From Haematococcus lacustris (lineage: Eukaryota; Chlorophyta; Chlorophyceae; Chlamydomonadales; Haematococcaceae): DNA of 64,000 nucleotides. The notes beneath the pieces are model-generated. The model saw nothing but the letters and a program-made list of their open reading frames with translations. It ran no database searches and was not told where the DNA came from. Position 1 is the stretch's first letter, and every line of letters starts with the position of its first letter. The DNA lies in NCBI GenBank assembly GCA_030144725.1, contig JASKMD010000003.1, positions 14,900,496 to 14,964,495 on the forward strand, written 5' to 3'. The position numbers and the translations under genes are program-made. This document shows positions 27,660-38,212 of this stretch, piece by piece.

Positions 27660-28449
27660 ACACCTGAGTGTCATGCCTCATGCTAATGAGGGTCATCAAG
27701 GCAGATGTGGAGTTAGGCAGGGGTTGCCAGGCCAGCTGGAGTGCTCAGTTCCAGCTTGCCGCCAGAGAGCTGATGGGGGGTGAGTTCACCTTGAGCCCGG
27801 ACATGGTCCTAGGCACCAAGGCTATGGAAGTGAAGTGGCTCGAGAGGTGGGGGAGGCGTTGGGTTGGGTTTGAGGGAGACCCTAGATTGCCTGAGACGGT
27901 GCATCGGGAGAGATGTTCGTCCGGAGTTTGCCATGACTTTACAGAACAGTGATGAGAACTTGCATGACTTCATGTTGAGCCCATGTGCACCTTTGTTTGT
28001 GCACCTTGCTTTGAAGTGCGTTACAGAAAGTCCCGAACCCCTAGAGGGGGAGGGCGGCCTAGCAGCCTAACGGCTGACGGCTTAAGCGGTGTAAGCCACA
28101 TCATCATCAGGCCTCATCAACACACAATAATGAGAACCTGCATGACTTCATGTTGAGCCCGCGTGCACCTTGCTTTGAAGTGCGTTACAGAAAGTCCCGA
28201 ACCCCTAGAGGGGGAGGGCGGCCAAGCAGCCTAACGGCTGATGGTTTAAGCAATGTAAGCCACCTATCTATCATCAAGCATTCACGACCGCATCACCTAC
28301 TACATGGCTGCCACGTCATTCATCATGCACCTTCGCATGCACACGTTGCACCCTATTGCCGATCTGCCCTGCCGTCAACGCATATGCTGTCCTCTGTAGA
28401 TGAACCTCAACCCTAACCCTGATGCTGCGCTGGGACGCTGGCTTAGCTA
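27660..28449 (+). mobile_element. LINE fragment with tandemly repeated 3' tail
   Basis: Bases 27680-27910 read as part of a LINE C-terminal region (RVIKADVELGRGCQASWSAQ, then ELMGGEFTLSPDMV), joined abruptly at 27930 to the same PEFAMTLQ... end as at 17.58 kb. The 3' UTR (ACGGCTTAAGCGGTGTAAGC) is followed at 28120 by a second, slightly different copy of the end. The join at 27930 skips the Cys/His segment present at 17.48 kb, so this is a deletion or recombination product. The unit 27930-28447 recurs at 35810-36370. Confidence 0.65.
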
Positions 28450-28735
28450 TGTAGTAGTAGTTGTTACACTAAGGAGGAAGGGCTCGGGTGGATACAAGCC
28501 AACCTCCAAAGGTAAAAGACTTAGGAGAGAACAGAGAAAAAGGGAAAGAGAAGGGGAACCACGTAGGAGAGAAAGAACTCAGAGAAGGAAGGGGAAGGGA
28601 GATAAAGGGACCGTGCGAGAGACCTCGAGAAGCGGAGAAGTCAGAGAAGCGGAGGAGCTAGGGACGCAAAAGGTTGGAGGGCTAGTAAGGACGCAAAAGC
28701 TAGGAGGGCTAGAAAGGAGAGGGGAGTGAAGCACG

Positions 28736-29760
28736 TTAAGAGTCAGAGGGACTAGGAGGAGTAACCGGGAAAGTGACACTAAGGAATCCGTCTTGAGTAG
28801 AGATGAAGGGATGGGGATGGGGGAGGTTCCAGCCAGGAGGGTTGGGATGGGTTAGGGTGAAGTCTTGTAGGTGAAGCCAAAAGGTAGAGATAGCAAGCTG
28901 GCTGGCTGCAGAAATGGGGGAAAGGGTGGTAGGAGCGGTCGCTTGAGTGGTGGGGTGATGGGTGAGAGCCCAGAGACGGCGACGGCCAAAGTCCATCGCA
29001 TCAAGGGCAGCCATGCAAACCAGGCTCCAGAGGGAAGGAGGGAAGGTAGGGGTGGGGGGGATGAGGCACCAAAGGGAGGATTGGTGAACTTGGGTGCCGA
29101 GGCTGAGGGAGAGCTGTTGTCTAATGGTAACGGCGATGGGGCAACTCCAGAAGCTGTGTTGGCGGCTGTGACGGGGATTGTGGGAGGGGTCGCAAGGGCA
29201 AGACCAGGGGGTGATGCGGCTCCCAGGGATGGCATTGATGCTCAAGCGCCAAAGGGTCTCTTTAAGGAGGTTGGAGCAAGGAATCTTCCAGGCTTTGTTA
29301 AGGTTGGTAGTGAAAGCTTGAAGGGCTAGCGCTCGAGAGGTAGGTGGGTGAGGTGTGGAAAGAGCTTGGGTGATGTAAGAGAGGTGGGCCTGCTTGCGGG
29401 CGGAGGTGATGTGGGGAGTGAGCATGGAGGTGAAGACCCTCACAGGGGTCCCAATGAGGGTGGGGAAGACCCGAGGGTTAGAGGTGGTGGGTGATGACCA
29501 AGAGAGGGAGGTAAGGTGTTGGAGGGGGACTGGTGTAACTGAGAGGGGTTGGTTGGGAGAGGTAGCGGGAAGGGATAAAGGGCCGAGGGCTTGGAGGGCT
29601 TGGCACATGAGGGTAAGGATGCCTTGGGGGAGTAGGTGGGGTTGGTGGAGTGCAGGGAGGCCTATGATGCCTCGAGAAATGTCAGGACACACAGGCAAAT
29701 TAGTGCGGATATTCGTCATCCTAGGGGGGTAGTTTTTTGATGCGGTTCGCCTCGGATTGT
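28736..29760 (-). mobile_element. Second LINE type, reverse transcriptase C-terminal region
   Basis: Open on the minus strand with NKAWKIPCSNLLKETLWRLS, INAIPGSRITPWSCPCDPSH and RQHSFWSCPIAVTIRQQLSL, the W-x-CPC ... H-x-FW-x-CP zinc-binding pattern found after the reverse transcriptase in several green algal LINEs. The N-terminal portion reads into the palindromic repeats at 29.8 kb and is not reliable as protein. A related upstream piece lies at 35190-35757 on the same strand. Confidence 0.6.
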
Positions 29761-29828
29761 CCTTGCGACTCCAACGCCACTTGACGCTTGTTGAAATTTT
29801 GAGTATGTGAGCAGTTGGAGTGTAGGTA

Positions 29829-29912
29829 CCTACAGTACTGTAGACATCTACAGTACTGTAGATGTCTACAGTACTGTAGATGTCTACAGTACTGTAGAGG
29901 TCTACAGTACTG
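29829..29912. repeat. Palindromic 18-bp satellite, small block
   Basis: Five copies of CTACAGTACTGTAG separated by four bases, same unit as at 30620-31353. Confidence 0.9.
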
Positions 29913-30619
29913 TAGGTCAGATTTGACAAGGTCTCTTGTAAATAGGGTATCATGTTGTTCTCCACATTCAAACCACCATTTGCTACCGCGATTGCACCGT
30001 CAGCTTCTGCGTGCTATAAATAGTGAGAGGCGTCGAAGCGTAGGCCCGCAAGCTCGATATAGATATTTGTGCCGAAAGTTGTGTCCACGCAATAAGGTCG
30101 CCATAGGGAGCTACATACATACGTGTAAGGTCTAAGGCCGGGGCCCGTCTCTATCGCAAGCTAGGTCCGTTCTGTCGGTTGTACTGGGTAGCTCGGCTTG
30201 CAAGCTCCCGCAAAGCTGTGGATGTTGATGATGCCCCGCAATCACAACAACCTCCTGCACCGCACCCTCCCGTGTAATATCGAGTGCGGCAGAGATTGCC
30301 CCAAAAGTTGTTTGCGGTTGGCCATCAACCATCCATCATTACATATATCCTCACATCATTACATCATGACTCTTAGCCTACATCATTACATCACCACTTG
30401 TGTTCCTAACACAAGGGCTAGGCTCAGGGTCGGTAACGAATCCTAGAGGCTGAGTAGGGCTGGGCAGGGCTGGGCTGGGCTGGGCAACATAGGCACGCTT
30501 TGTTGTCAGCGCATTTGCATAGCACTGTCGGGATAGCAAACGAGCTTGGGCTACATTGAGATGTTCCTGCATGGGGGCGAAGGGGGCATGGGGGTTAAGG
30601 ATGCATGGGGGGAAGGCAC
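29913..30619. other. No gene recognised between satellite blocks
   Basis: About 700 bases with short GGGCT/GGGCA pentamer runs at 30445-30486 and CATCATTACAT repeats at 30335-30390. No exon or terminal structure was recognised. Confidence 0.4.
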
Positions 30620-31353
30620 CTACAGTACTGTAGACATCTACAGTACTGTAGACCCCTACAGTACTGTAGACCCCTACAGTACTGTAGACACCTACAGTAC
30701 TGTAGACCCCTACAGTACTGTAGACATCTACAGTACTGTAGACATCTACAGTACTGTAGACACCTACAGTACTGTAGACACCTACAGTACTGTAGACACC
30801 TACAGTACTGTAGACACCTACAGTACTGTAGACACCTACAGTACTGTAGACACCTACAGTACTGTAGACACCTACAGTACTGTAGACACCTACAGTACTG
30901 TAGACACCTACAGTACTGTAGACACCTACAGTACTGTAGACCCCTACAGTACTGTAGACACCTACAGTACTGTAGACACCTACAGTACTGTAGACACCTA
31001 CAGTACTGTAGACATCTACAGTACTGTAGACACCTACAGTACTGTAGACACCTACAGTACTGTAGACCCCTACAGTACTGTAGACACCTACAGTACTGTA
31101 GACATCTACAGTACTGTAGACACCCACAGTACTGTAGACACCCACAGTACTGTAGACACCTACAGTACTGTAGACACCTACAGTACTGTAGACACCTACA
31201 GTACTGTAGACACCTACAGTACTGTAGACATCTACAGTACTGTAGACACCTACAGTACTGTAGACCCCTACAGTACTGTAGACATCTACAGTACTGTAGA
31301 CACCTACAGTACTGTAGACACCTACAGTACTGTAGACACCTACAGTACTGTAG
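30620..31353. repeat. Palindromic 18-bp satellite, 41 units
   Basis: Each unit is the perfect 14-bp palindrome CTACAGTACTGTAG plus a 4-bp spacer (mostly ACAC, ACAT or ACCC). The palindrome is invariant in nearly all units and variation is concentrated in the spacer. Both strands stay open in all 18-mer-compatible frames, giving false peptides of Tyr-Ser-Thr-Val-Asp type. Confidence 0.95.
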
Positions 31354-31775
31354 GCAGCAGCAGCATGGGTGGCAGCAGCAGCAGGGGGGGGGGCAGCAGC
31401 AGCAGGGGGGGGGGCAGCAGCAGCAGGGGGGGGGGCAGCAGCAGCAGCAGTAGGGGGGGCAGCAGCAGCAGCAGTAGGGGGGGCAGCAGCAGCAGCAGCA
31501 GCAGTAGGGGGGTAGCAGCAGCAGCAGCAGCAGTGGCAGCAGCAGCAGCAGCAGTGGCAGCAGCAGCAGCAGTAGGGGGGGCAGCAGCAGCAGCAGCAGT
31601 GGCAGCAGCAGCAGCAGCAGTAGGGGGGGCAGCAGCAGCAGCAGTAGGGGGGGTAGCAGCAGCAGCAGTAGGGGGGGTAGCAGCAGCAGCAGTAGGGGGG
31701 TAGCAGCAGCAGCAGCAGGGGCAGCAGCAGCAGCAGCAGCAGCAGTGGCAGCAGCAGCAGCAGCAGCAGCATGGG

Positions 31776-31847
<72 letters not shown>

Positions 31848-32055
31848 GGGGGTAGCAGCAGCAGCAGGGGCAGCAGCAGCAGCAGCATGGGTGGCAGCAG
31901 CAGCAGGGGCAGCAGCAGCAGTAGGGGGGGCAGCAGCAGCAGTAGGGGGGGCAGCAGCAGCAGCAGTAGGGGGGTAGCAGCAGCAGCAGTAGGGGCAGCA
32001 GCAGCAGCAGCAGTGGCAGCAGCAGCAGCAGCAGTGGCAGCAGCAGCAGATATAG
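31354..32055. repeat. CAG trinucleotide-rich block
   Basis: Long (CAG)n runs broken by TAGGGGGG and TGG interruptions. The longest pure run, around 31777-31845, is over twenty CAG. No coding claim is made; this directly continues the palindromic satellite. Confidence 0.9.
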
Positions 32056-32334
32056 TAGGGGCACTGTAGCACTTACCTACCTTTTGGCTGCTGAGTGAAG
32101 GGGGGGGGGAGTGGAAGAGTGAAGGCGGGGAGGGGAGGTAGATGTGGAAGGCGGGAGGTGGGAGGCAGGGAGGCGGGAGACGGGGAGGCGGGAGGCAGGG
32201 AGGCGGGAGGTGGGGAGGCGGGAGGCTCAACCGGGTTGGGCTGGGCGGGGGTGGGTTGGGTTGGGTTGGGGGCATGGGTTGGGGTGGGTGGGGGCATGGG
32301 TTGGGGGCATGGGTTGGGGTGGGTGGGGGCATGG

Positions 32335-32522
32335 GTGGGGGTGGGGGCGGGGGAGGGAGCGGGGGCGGGGGCGGGGGCGGGGGCGGGGGCAGGGGCGGGG
32401 GCGGGGGCGGGGGCGGGGGCGGGGGCGGGGGCGGGGGCGGGGGCGGGGGCGGGGGCGGGGGCGGGGGCGGGGGCGGGGGCGGGGGCGGGGGCGGGGGCGG
32501 GGGCGGGGGCGGGGGCGGGGGA
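32335..32522. repeat. GGGGGC hexamer array
   Basis: About 30 hexamers GGGGGC, nearly perfect, preceded by degenerate GGTTGGG and GGCGGGA repeats (32100-32330). G-quadruplex prone on the plus strand. Confidence 0.95.
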
Positions 32523-32529
32523 GGATGAA

Positions 32530-33204
32530 TTGGGAGGGGGTGGTTGTATAGGGAAAGTGGAGGGGAGGTGACCCATCAGACCTGCAACCAAGGGGCGTGC
32601 ACGCGCGGTAGAGTGACCAGGCTGGGCACTGTGTTAGCTATCACCGTGGCCTTACCTTTGTGGTCCTCCTGGCCTCCTACCTGCTCACACCAGGCAACAT
32701 ATCCCATGCGCCAGTGGGGTGGGACTGCGGTGGGGAGTGTAGGGTTTAGGGAAGGGAAGGTGGGGTGAGGTGGGGGTTGCGATGCCACGTCAATCGAAGG
32801 GTGGGAGAGGGGAAGGGTAGGCTTGACAAGTATGGGAGGGGAGAGGGAGGGAGAGGGGGAAGGGAGGGGTGGGAAGAGGGTGGGTGGGGTGGGCTTTCTC
32901 CTGGCTGCTGGGATGTCAGGGGAGAGGTGACGGGGAGGAAGAGGGGGAAGGGAAGGGGAGGTCCATGGGGAGGGCGAGAGAAGTGGGGAGCGCATTGATA
33001 GTCTCACGTGTAGGCGCACAAGACCTGCGGCAATGATGTGACGATTTGTGTAACGAAGCAAACATTGGACATGGGTACTAGATGCACTCACCATTAGAGT
33101 AGGGAGATGTAGAGCTGGCAGATGGAGGGGCAGGTGTAGCAGCCCTCCATTACAACCCACCTTCCTTTGTCCTCACCTCAGTAGGAAGTGCAGGGTGGGA
33201 GAGT
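32530..33204. other. G-rich spacer without recognised gene
   Basis: Purine-rich on the plus strand (GGGAGGG-type runs at 32830-32990). A fragment around 32585-32720 (TGCAACCAAGGGGCGTGC ... CAGGCAACATATCCCATG) looks like ordinary sequence, but no exon was recognised. Confidence 0.4.
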
Positions 33205-33405
33205 AGGGTTGGGTTGGGCTGGGCTGGGCTGGGCTGGGCTGGGCTGGGCTGGGCTGGGCTGGGCTGGGCTGGGCTGGGCTGGGCTGGGCTGGGCTGGGCT
33301 GGGCTGGGCTGGGCTGGGCTGGGCTGGGCTGGGCTGGGCTGGGCTGGGCTGGGCTGGGCTGGGCTGGGCTGGGCTGGGCTGGGCTGGGCTGGGCTGGGCT
33401 GGGCT
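33205..33405. repeat. GGGCT pentamer array
   Basis: About 40 units; the first two are GGGTT, the rest GGGCT. A (GGT)n run follows at 33452-33482. Confidence 0.95.
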
Positions 33406-33739
33406 GCAACACAAGGGAGGCAACAGTGGGAACGTTGTGGGAGGTGATGAAATGGTGGTGGTGGTGGTGGTGGTGGTGGTGAGGGGGACTGGGAGGGGGT
33501 GGTGAACAGGGAGGTACTAGGCGTGATTGTAAGGCCTGCAGCAACCAGGTGTGGTAGCGGTTAGGCTGGATACTAAGGGCTATGCTGCGCAATGCTAGCT
33601 CCTTCTAAGCTCTTACCTTGGTCCTAAGCTCTTACCATGGTCCGTCTGGCCTCTTCGCTGCTCACAACACGTTGCACCTGCCTTGCGTTGGTGCATCAAT
33701 GCTTGCGATAATTGCGGAGAATCGTTGCGAGGAAACTGG

Positions 33740-33860
33740 ACGCGAGGCTAGCTGCGATGCTGGCTGCGAGGCTGGCTGCGAGGCTGGCTGCGAAACTGGC
33801 TGCGAGGCTGGCTGCGAGGCTGGCTGCAAAACTGGCTGCGAGGCTGGCTGCGAGGTGAGA
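33740..33860. repeat. 12-bp tandem repeat
   Basis: About ten units of GGCTGGCTGCGA with small variants (GCGAAA, GCAAAA). Confidence 0.9.
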
Positions 33861-33902
33861 TCCTCGCACCGAGCTGCCTCACAGGTATGCTTCTGCGCTG
33901 CT

Positions 33903-34101
33903 GGACCAGCTGTGTGGCCGCGAGGTTGATTGCCGAGTATGTGGCTGCGAGTATGGGCTGGATGTGGCTGCGAGTATGGGTAACCTCGTGCGATGCCATC
34001 TGTGGACCAGCTGTGTGGCCGCGAGGTTGATTGCCGAGTATGTGGCTGCGAGTATGGGCTAGATGCGGCTGCGAGTATGGGTAACCTCGTGCGATGCCAT
34101 C
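33903..34101. repeat. Tandem duplication of about 100 bp
   Basis: Two adjacent copies starting GACCAGCTGTGTGGCCGCGA and ending CGTGCGATGCCATC, differing by a few substitutions and a small indel. Confidence 0.85.
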
Positions 34102-34194
34102 GCTGCAATACCGGCTACACGATGCTGCGACTAAGTGTTGGACGGATGCCTGAATGCAAGTGAGATGTTCAGAATTTTTCTAAGTGCTTAAAGG

Positions 34195-34937
34195 CTACAG
34201 TACTGTAAGTGGTCTCTCGAGGTACCTCGAGGTACCTCGAGGTACTGTAGATGTCTACAGTACTGTAGATGTCTACAGTACTGTAGATGTCTACAGTACT
34301 GTAGAGGTCTACAGTACTGTAGATGTCTACAGTACTGTAAATGGTCTCTCGAGGTACCTCGAGGTACCTCGAAGTACTGTAGATGTCTACAGTACTGTAG
34401 ATGTCTACAGTACTGTAGACATCTACAGTACTGTAGAGGTCTACAGTACTGTAGATGTCTACAGTACTGTAGATGTCTACAGTACTGTAAATGGTCTCTC
34501 GAGGTACCTCGAGGTACCTACAGTACTGTAGATGTCTACAGTACTGTAATTGTCTACAGTACTGTAGATGTCTACAGTACTGTAGAGGTCTACAGTAGTG
34601 TAGAGGTCTACAGTACTGTAGATGTCTACAGTACTGTAAGTGGTCCCTCGAGGTACCTCGAGGTACCTACAGTACTGTAGATGTCTACAGTACTGTAGAT
34701 GTCTACAGTACTGTAGATGTCTACAGTACTGTAGGTGTCTACAGTACTGTAGAGGTCTACAGTACTGTAGACATCTACAGTACTGTAAGTGGTCTCTCGA
34801 GGTACCTCGAGGTACCTACAGTACTGTAGATGTCTACAGTACTGTAGATGTCTACAGTACTGTAGATGTCTACAGTACTGTAAGTGGTCTCTCGCGATGT
34901 ACCCCGACAGTACTGTAGACACCTACAGTACTGTAGC
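34195..34937. repeat. Composite palindromic satellite
   Basis: CTACAGTACTGTAG units (spacers ATGT, AGGT, ACAT) grouped in runs of four to eight, separated by CTCGAGGTAC repeats that themselves contain the palindromes CTCGAG and GGTACC. The group is repeated five to six times as a higher-order unit beginning with GTGGTCTCTCGAGG or AATGGTCTCTCGAGG. Confidence 0.95.
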
Positions 34938-35191
34938 ATGGCCGTATCTCACCAACCGCGCAAAATCACGAATTTTAGTTTCAACCCCCGATCTTACAAT
35001 GCCTTCTTTAGACTATGTACCAAGTCCGAGGCTCTGTTCGTGTACTCGCGAGGTACCCCGACAGTACTGTAGACACCTACAGTACTGTAGCATGGCCGTA
35101 TCTCACCAACCGCGCAAAATCACGAATTTTAGTTTCAACCCCCAATCTTACAATGCCTTCATTTGACTATGTACCAAGTCCGAGGCTCTGA
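34899..35191. repeat. 154-bp tandem duplication carrying the palindrome
   Basis: Two copies (from 34899 and 35053) each begin GTACCCCGACAGTACTGTAG, include one further CTACAGTACTGTAG, and end with ACTATGTACCAAGTCCGAGG. Few differences separate them. Confidence 0.85.
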
Positions 35192-35757
35192 ATCTCAAAA
35201 ATGCTGTTACTAATTTGCCTGAGTGGAACGGTGGCTTGGGTAGAAAGAAGGAGGGTGTGAGCAGGGTGGAGAGAGGGACAGGCGTGGGTGAGGAGGGTGG
35301 CTGCTAGGGGGATCCATGAAGGGGATGATTGAGAGGGGGTTGGGGAGGTTGGTGAAGGGGGGAGGGCGTTGGGGTGGGTATGAGAAGGCTGGGTAGGGTG
35401 GGAGGGGCTGTCTTGGGAGGGGCTAGGTGGTAGGTTGGAGGAGAGAAGGGGGGTGAAAAAACGGGAGAAGAGGGAGTGAAGGGTGTGGTAGAGATTGGAG
35501 AGGAAGGTACGGATAAAAGATAGGAAGGGGCGGGTAGGTTTAGGTCGGGTAAAGGGGGGGGGGTGAAGGGTGGGATTGGCTGGTGGGGGGGACGGGGAGG
35601 GAAGGGTGGAGTAGGCGTGGTCATTAATGAGGTGGTGTAGAAGCCGTGTAGCCATGGCGGCGTGCCGAGCCTGGATATGTTCTCTTAGAGGTAGGAGGCC
35701 AAAACCTCCGTCAGCAGGACGGCCTATGGCAAGGGGGTAAGGGAGGTTCTTGACCAC
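35192..35757 (-). mobile_element. LINE reverse transcriptase, downstream part
   Basis: From 35757: LPYPLAIGRPADGGFGLLPL, REHIQARHAAMATRLLHHLI, a pattern (GG-GL-PL ... H-x-ARHAA) typical of the region after the catalytic palm in green algal LINEs. A serine/proline-rich stretch follows. Coding ends at the tandem duplication near 35190. Confidence 0.55.
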
Positions 35758-35799
35758 AATGTGGTAGAGGGTATGGGTGAAGGTAGGGAGAGTAGGTGG

Positions 35800-37370
35800 A
35801 ACAGAACAGTGATGAGAACAGTGATGAGAACAGTGATGAGAACTTGCATGACTTCATGTTGAACAGTGATGAGAACTTGCATGACTTCATGTTGAGCCCA
35901 TGTGCACCTTTGTTTGTGCACCTTGCTTTGAAGTGCGTTACAGAAAGTCCCGAACCCCTAGAGGGGGAGGGCGGCCTAGCAGCCTAACGGCTGACGGCTT
36001 AAGCGGTGTAAGCCACATCATCATCAGGCCTCATCAACACACAATAATGAGAACCTGCATGACTTCATGTTGAGCCCGCGTGCACCTTGCTTTGAAGTGC
36101 GTTACAGAAAGTCCCGAACCCCTAGAGGGGGAGGGCGGCCAAGCAGCCTAACGGCTGATGGTTTAAGCAATGTAAGCCACCTATCTATCATCAAGCATTC
36201 ACGACCGCATCACCTACTACATGGCTGCCACGTCATTCATCATGCACCTTCGCATGCACACGTTGCACCCTATTGCCGATCTGCCCTGCCGTCAACGCAT
36301 ATGCTGTCCTCTGTAGATGAACCTCAACCCTAACCCTGATGCTGCGCTGGGACGCTGGCTTAGCTATGTAGCTGGCATTAGCCGCACCGCTTGGCAGCAA
36401 TGACAGGATGTGGCCCAAGTATTGGCAAGGCGGTATCAATAGTAGGTGTTAGATAAGGGGCTGAACCAAGACGGGGACATGTGCAAGGCCGTTGCCTATG
36501 AAGCGTTGCTTAGGAGGGAATGTGCCGACAGGGATGGGGGTTGCAGTCACTGAGGGTGCACCAATGGAGCTGAGCTTAGCTCAGCCGCCCCTCCTTGTAG
36601 CAGAGCATGTCTGCACAAAGGCATGCAAGCTTGATGCTTGTATAACTGAGTAGCACTCCCTCCTAGCTCTTCACAGGTGCCTCAGAGGCAGTCCACCCGA
36701 GTGACGTCACGGGAAGCGAGCCGTGGCAGGCTGCAGCATGTCGGTGCGCTTCATGGAGCCTCCCATAGCTGTATGCGTCTGCAGGCAGGGCAAGGTCAGA
36801 AGGCAGGCACCACAGGCAGGCGAGGTCATAGGTTTGGTACTCACAGCCCTGAGAGTGCCCAAACACAGAGGGACCACACACTACAGCAGTACGTGGTTGG
36901 CAACACTGGTGCCGGCAGGCCACTACGCTGCTAGCAAGGAGAGGGCTGGGCAGGGTTGGGTGGGGCACAGGCAAGTGTGACGAAGAGTGAAAGGTGTTGT
37001 ATTGGTAGATGGTGGGACGCACAACCTGCTGGCCCCAAGCCAAGGTCCAGGCTGGGTGCCTTTGCTGGGTGCTTGGTGTGCATGCCATGCATGCAGCTGG
37101 AGCAGGAGGGTGACTGCAGTGTCCAAACAGTGCTGGGCGCAATGCAGCTGCTGGTGGGCTTCCCTGGCCCCAATGACATTAGAGAGGATGGGTGAATGGT
37201 CGAGGTCAAGGTGATGTGCTGGGGACTGGCGGGAGGTGGCAATCAGACCCAGTAAGTGCAAGGGGTGAGACAGGCAGTCAGCCATGCTGGCGCTGGTAGA
37301 TGGGTGCAGGTTTGCTCAGCAGAGCCCCCACAGCCCTGTGAGCAGCAGGTGGCCCGCAGCAAGCCGAGGC
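35800..37370 (+). repeat. Arm 2 of the inverted segmental duplication
   Basis: Begins with a LINE tail in which AGTGATGAGAACTTGCATGAC is repeated, continues with the flank shared with 28.1-28.45 kb (to 36368), then sequence shared only with 24.9-25.1 and 23.45-24.3 kb on the opposite strand. It lacks the two insertions of arm 1. No intact gene is seen. Confidence 0.8.
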
Positions 37371-37460
37371 CTGAGGACTGGGGGCCCCCAGCAGGGCGGC
37401 TGCAGCGCTACCTGCTGCGCCCAGCCTGGAGCCAGCAGCGTGGCGCCTCCACACTGTTAG
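37256..37460 (+). pseudogene. Fanzor fragment
   Basis: Reads PQPCEQQVARSKPRPEDWGP, PAGRLQRYLLRPAWSQQRGA, matching the post-RuvC-II segment of the family A protein (QQPCEEELDK ... PAGQVEQRLVRPAWSQERG). Neither RuvC motif is present. The first 110 bases are shared with the end of duplication arm 1 (23450-23560). Confidence 0.6.
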
Positions 37461-37469
37461 GCCTGTTCC

Positions 37470-37955
37470 ATGTTGAATTTGCCTGTCAGGCCTGGTTTGC
37501 CTGTGAGGCCTGGTGACATTGTCAGACCTGGTGACATCAGTGATGTGGCGCCATCCTGCACTGCCCTGCACCCCGTGGGACCTCCCCCCATGAACCCCAT
37601 TGCACGCCTTCCCCTCTGCCTACCAGCCCCCTCTGTGCCTGTGCCCTAGCCTCTAGGTTGCGCCTGCTGAAGGCATGGGCCATGGAGGTGCCATGCTGGA
37701 GGTGTTTGCCATCCTTGCCATGCAGTTGGCAAGGGAGCTTCTAGATCATGGTGACTGTACCATGGTAGTCGCTACATGCTCCTGTGGCCATAAATCGTGC
37801 TCACGATGACCCCATAGCGCAGGAGTCCTATCATTCTGCTTTTGCGTTGGTGGTTGCTGCTCGCTGGACTGACGAGGGGGTCAGTCCAGTCGCTGTCTTC
37901 TCCAGCGATCCAGCGTATCTACTGTGCAATGAGCTGACGCCTGGCACAGTGCACT
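37470..37955. other. No recognised feature
   Basis: About 490 bases between the Fanzor fragment and a family B terminus; no exon or repeat recognised apart from a short CAGGCCTGGTTTGCC-type duplication near 37485-37515. Confidence 0.35.
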
Positions 37956-37959
37956 GGTG

Positions 37960-38125
37960 CCCCTCCGTTGTATCTGCCCAGTGGTCTGTCCCGGGAAAGT
38001 GCCATCTTCGTGGGGTTTGCAGTCGTCAAGGGTGCGACCGAGGATGCTACAACATGTTTGTAGTAGCTGAGTGAGATTACTCACAGCCCAACATGTTGTT
38101 CCTTGTTGAATGAGTTTTGTTGGCC
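37960..38125 (-). repeat. Fanzor family B terminus (reverse orientation)
   Basis: Reverse complement of the family B end: ends with ...AACATGTTGTTCCTTGTTGAATGAGTTTTGTTGG. Carries the shared blocks GTAGCTGAGTGAGATTACTC and GTCGTCAAGGGTGCGACCGA. Confidence 0.75.
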
Positions 38126-38212
38126 TGACGAGGGAGGTGATGCATATGTGTGACACTCTTCTGCACCGTTGCCACGTAAGTAAAATCACGCGAATCACGC
38201 CAATCACGCCAA

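Noticed and set aside
28416..28432. Telomere-like AACCCTAACCCT
   Set aside because: Only two units, present in each copy of the duplicated LINE-tail flank (also 36326 and 25150 reversed). It belongs to the repeat and is not a telomere or clear interstitial telomeric array.
30620..31353. Possible CRISPR array (regular repeats with spacers)
   Set aside because: Repeats are 14 bases and spacers only 4 bases and nearly invariant, the DNA is eukaryotic and no cas genes are present.
30546..32072. Long Tyr-Ser-Thr-Val-Asp repeat proteins
   Set aside because: The 18-bp palindromic unit is open on both strands in several frames and gives near-identical peptides from either strand. No start context, introns or conserved flanks support a gene.
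32335..32522. GGGGGC array as a promoter CpG island
   Set aside because: It is a simple hexamer repeat inside a satellite island with no recognisable gene on either side.
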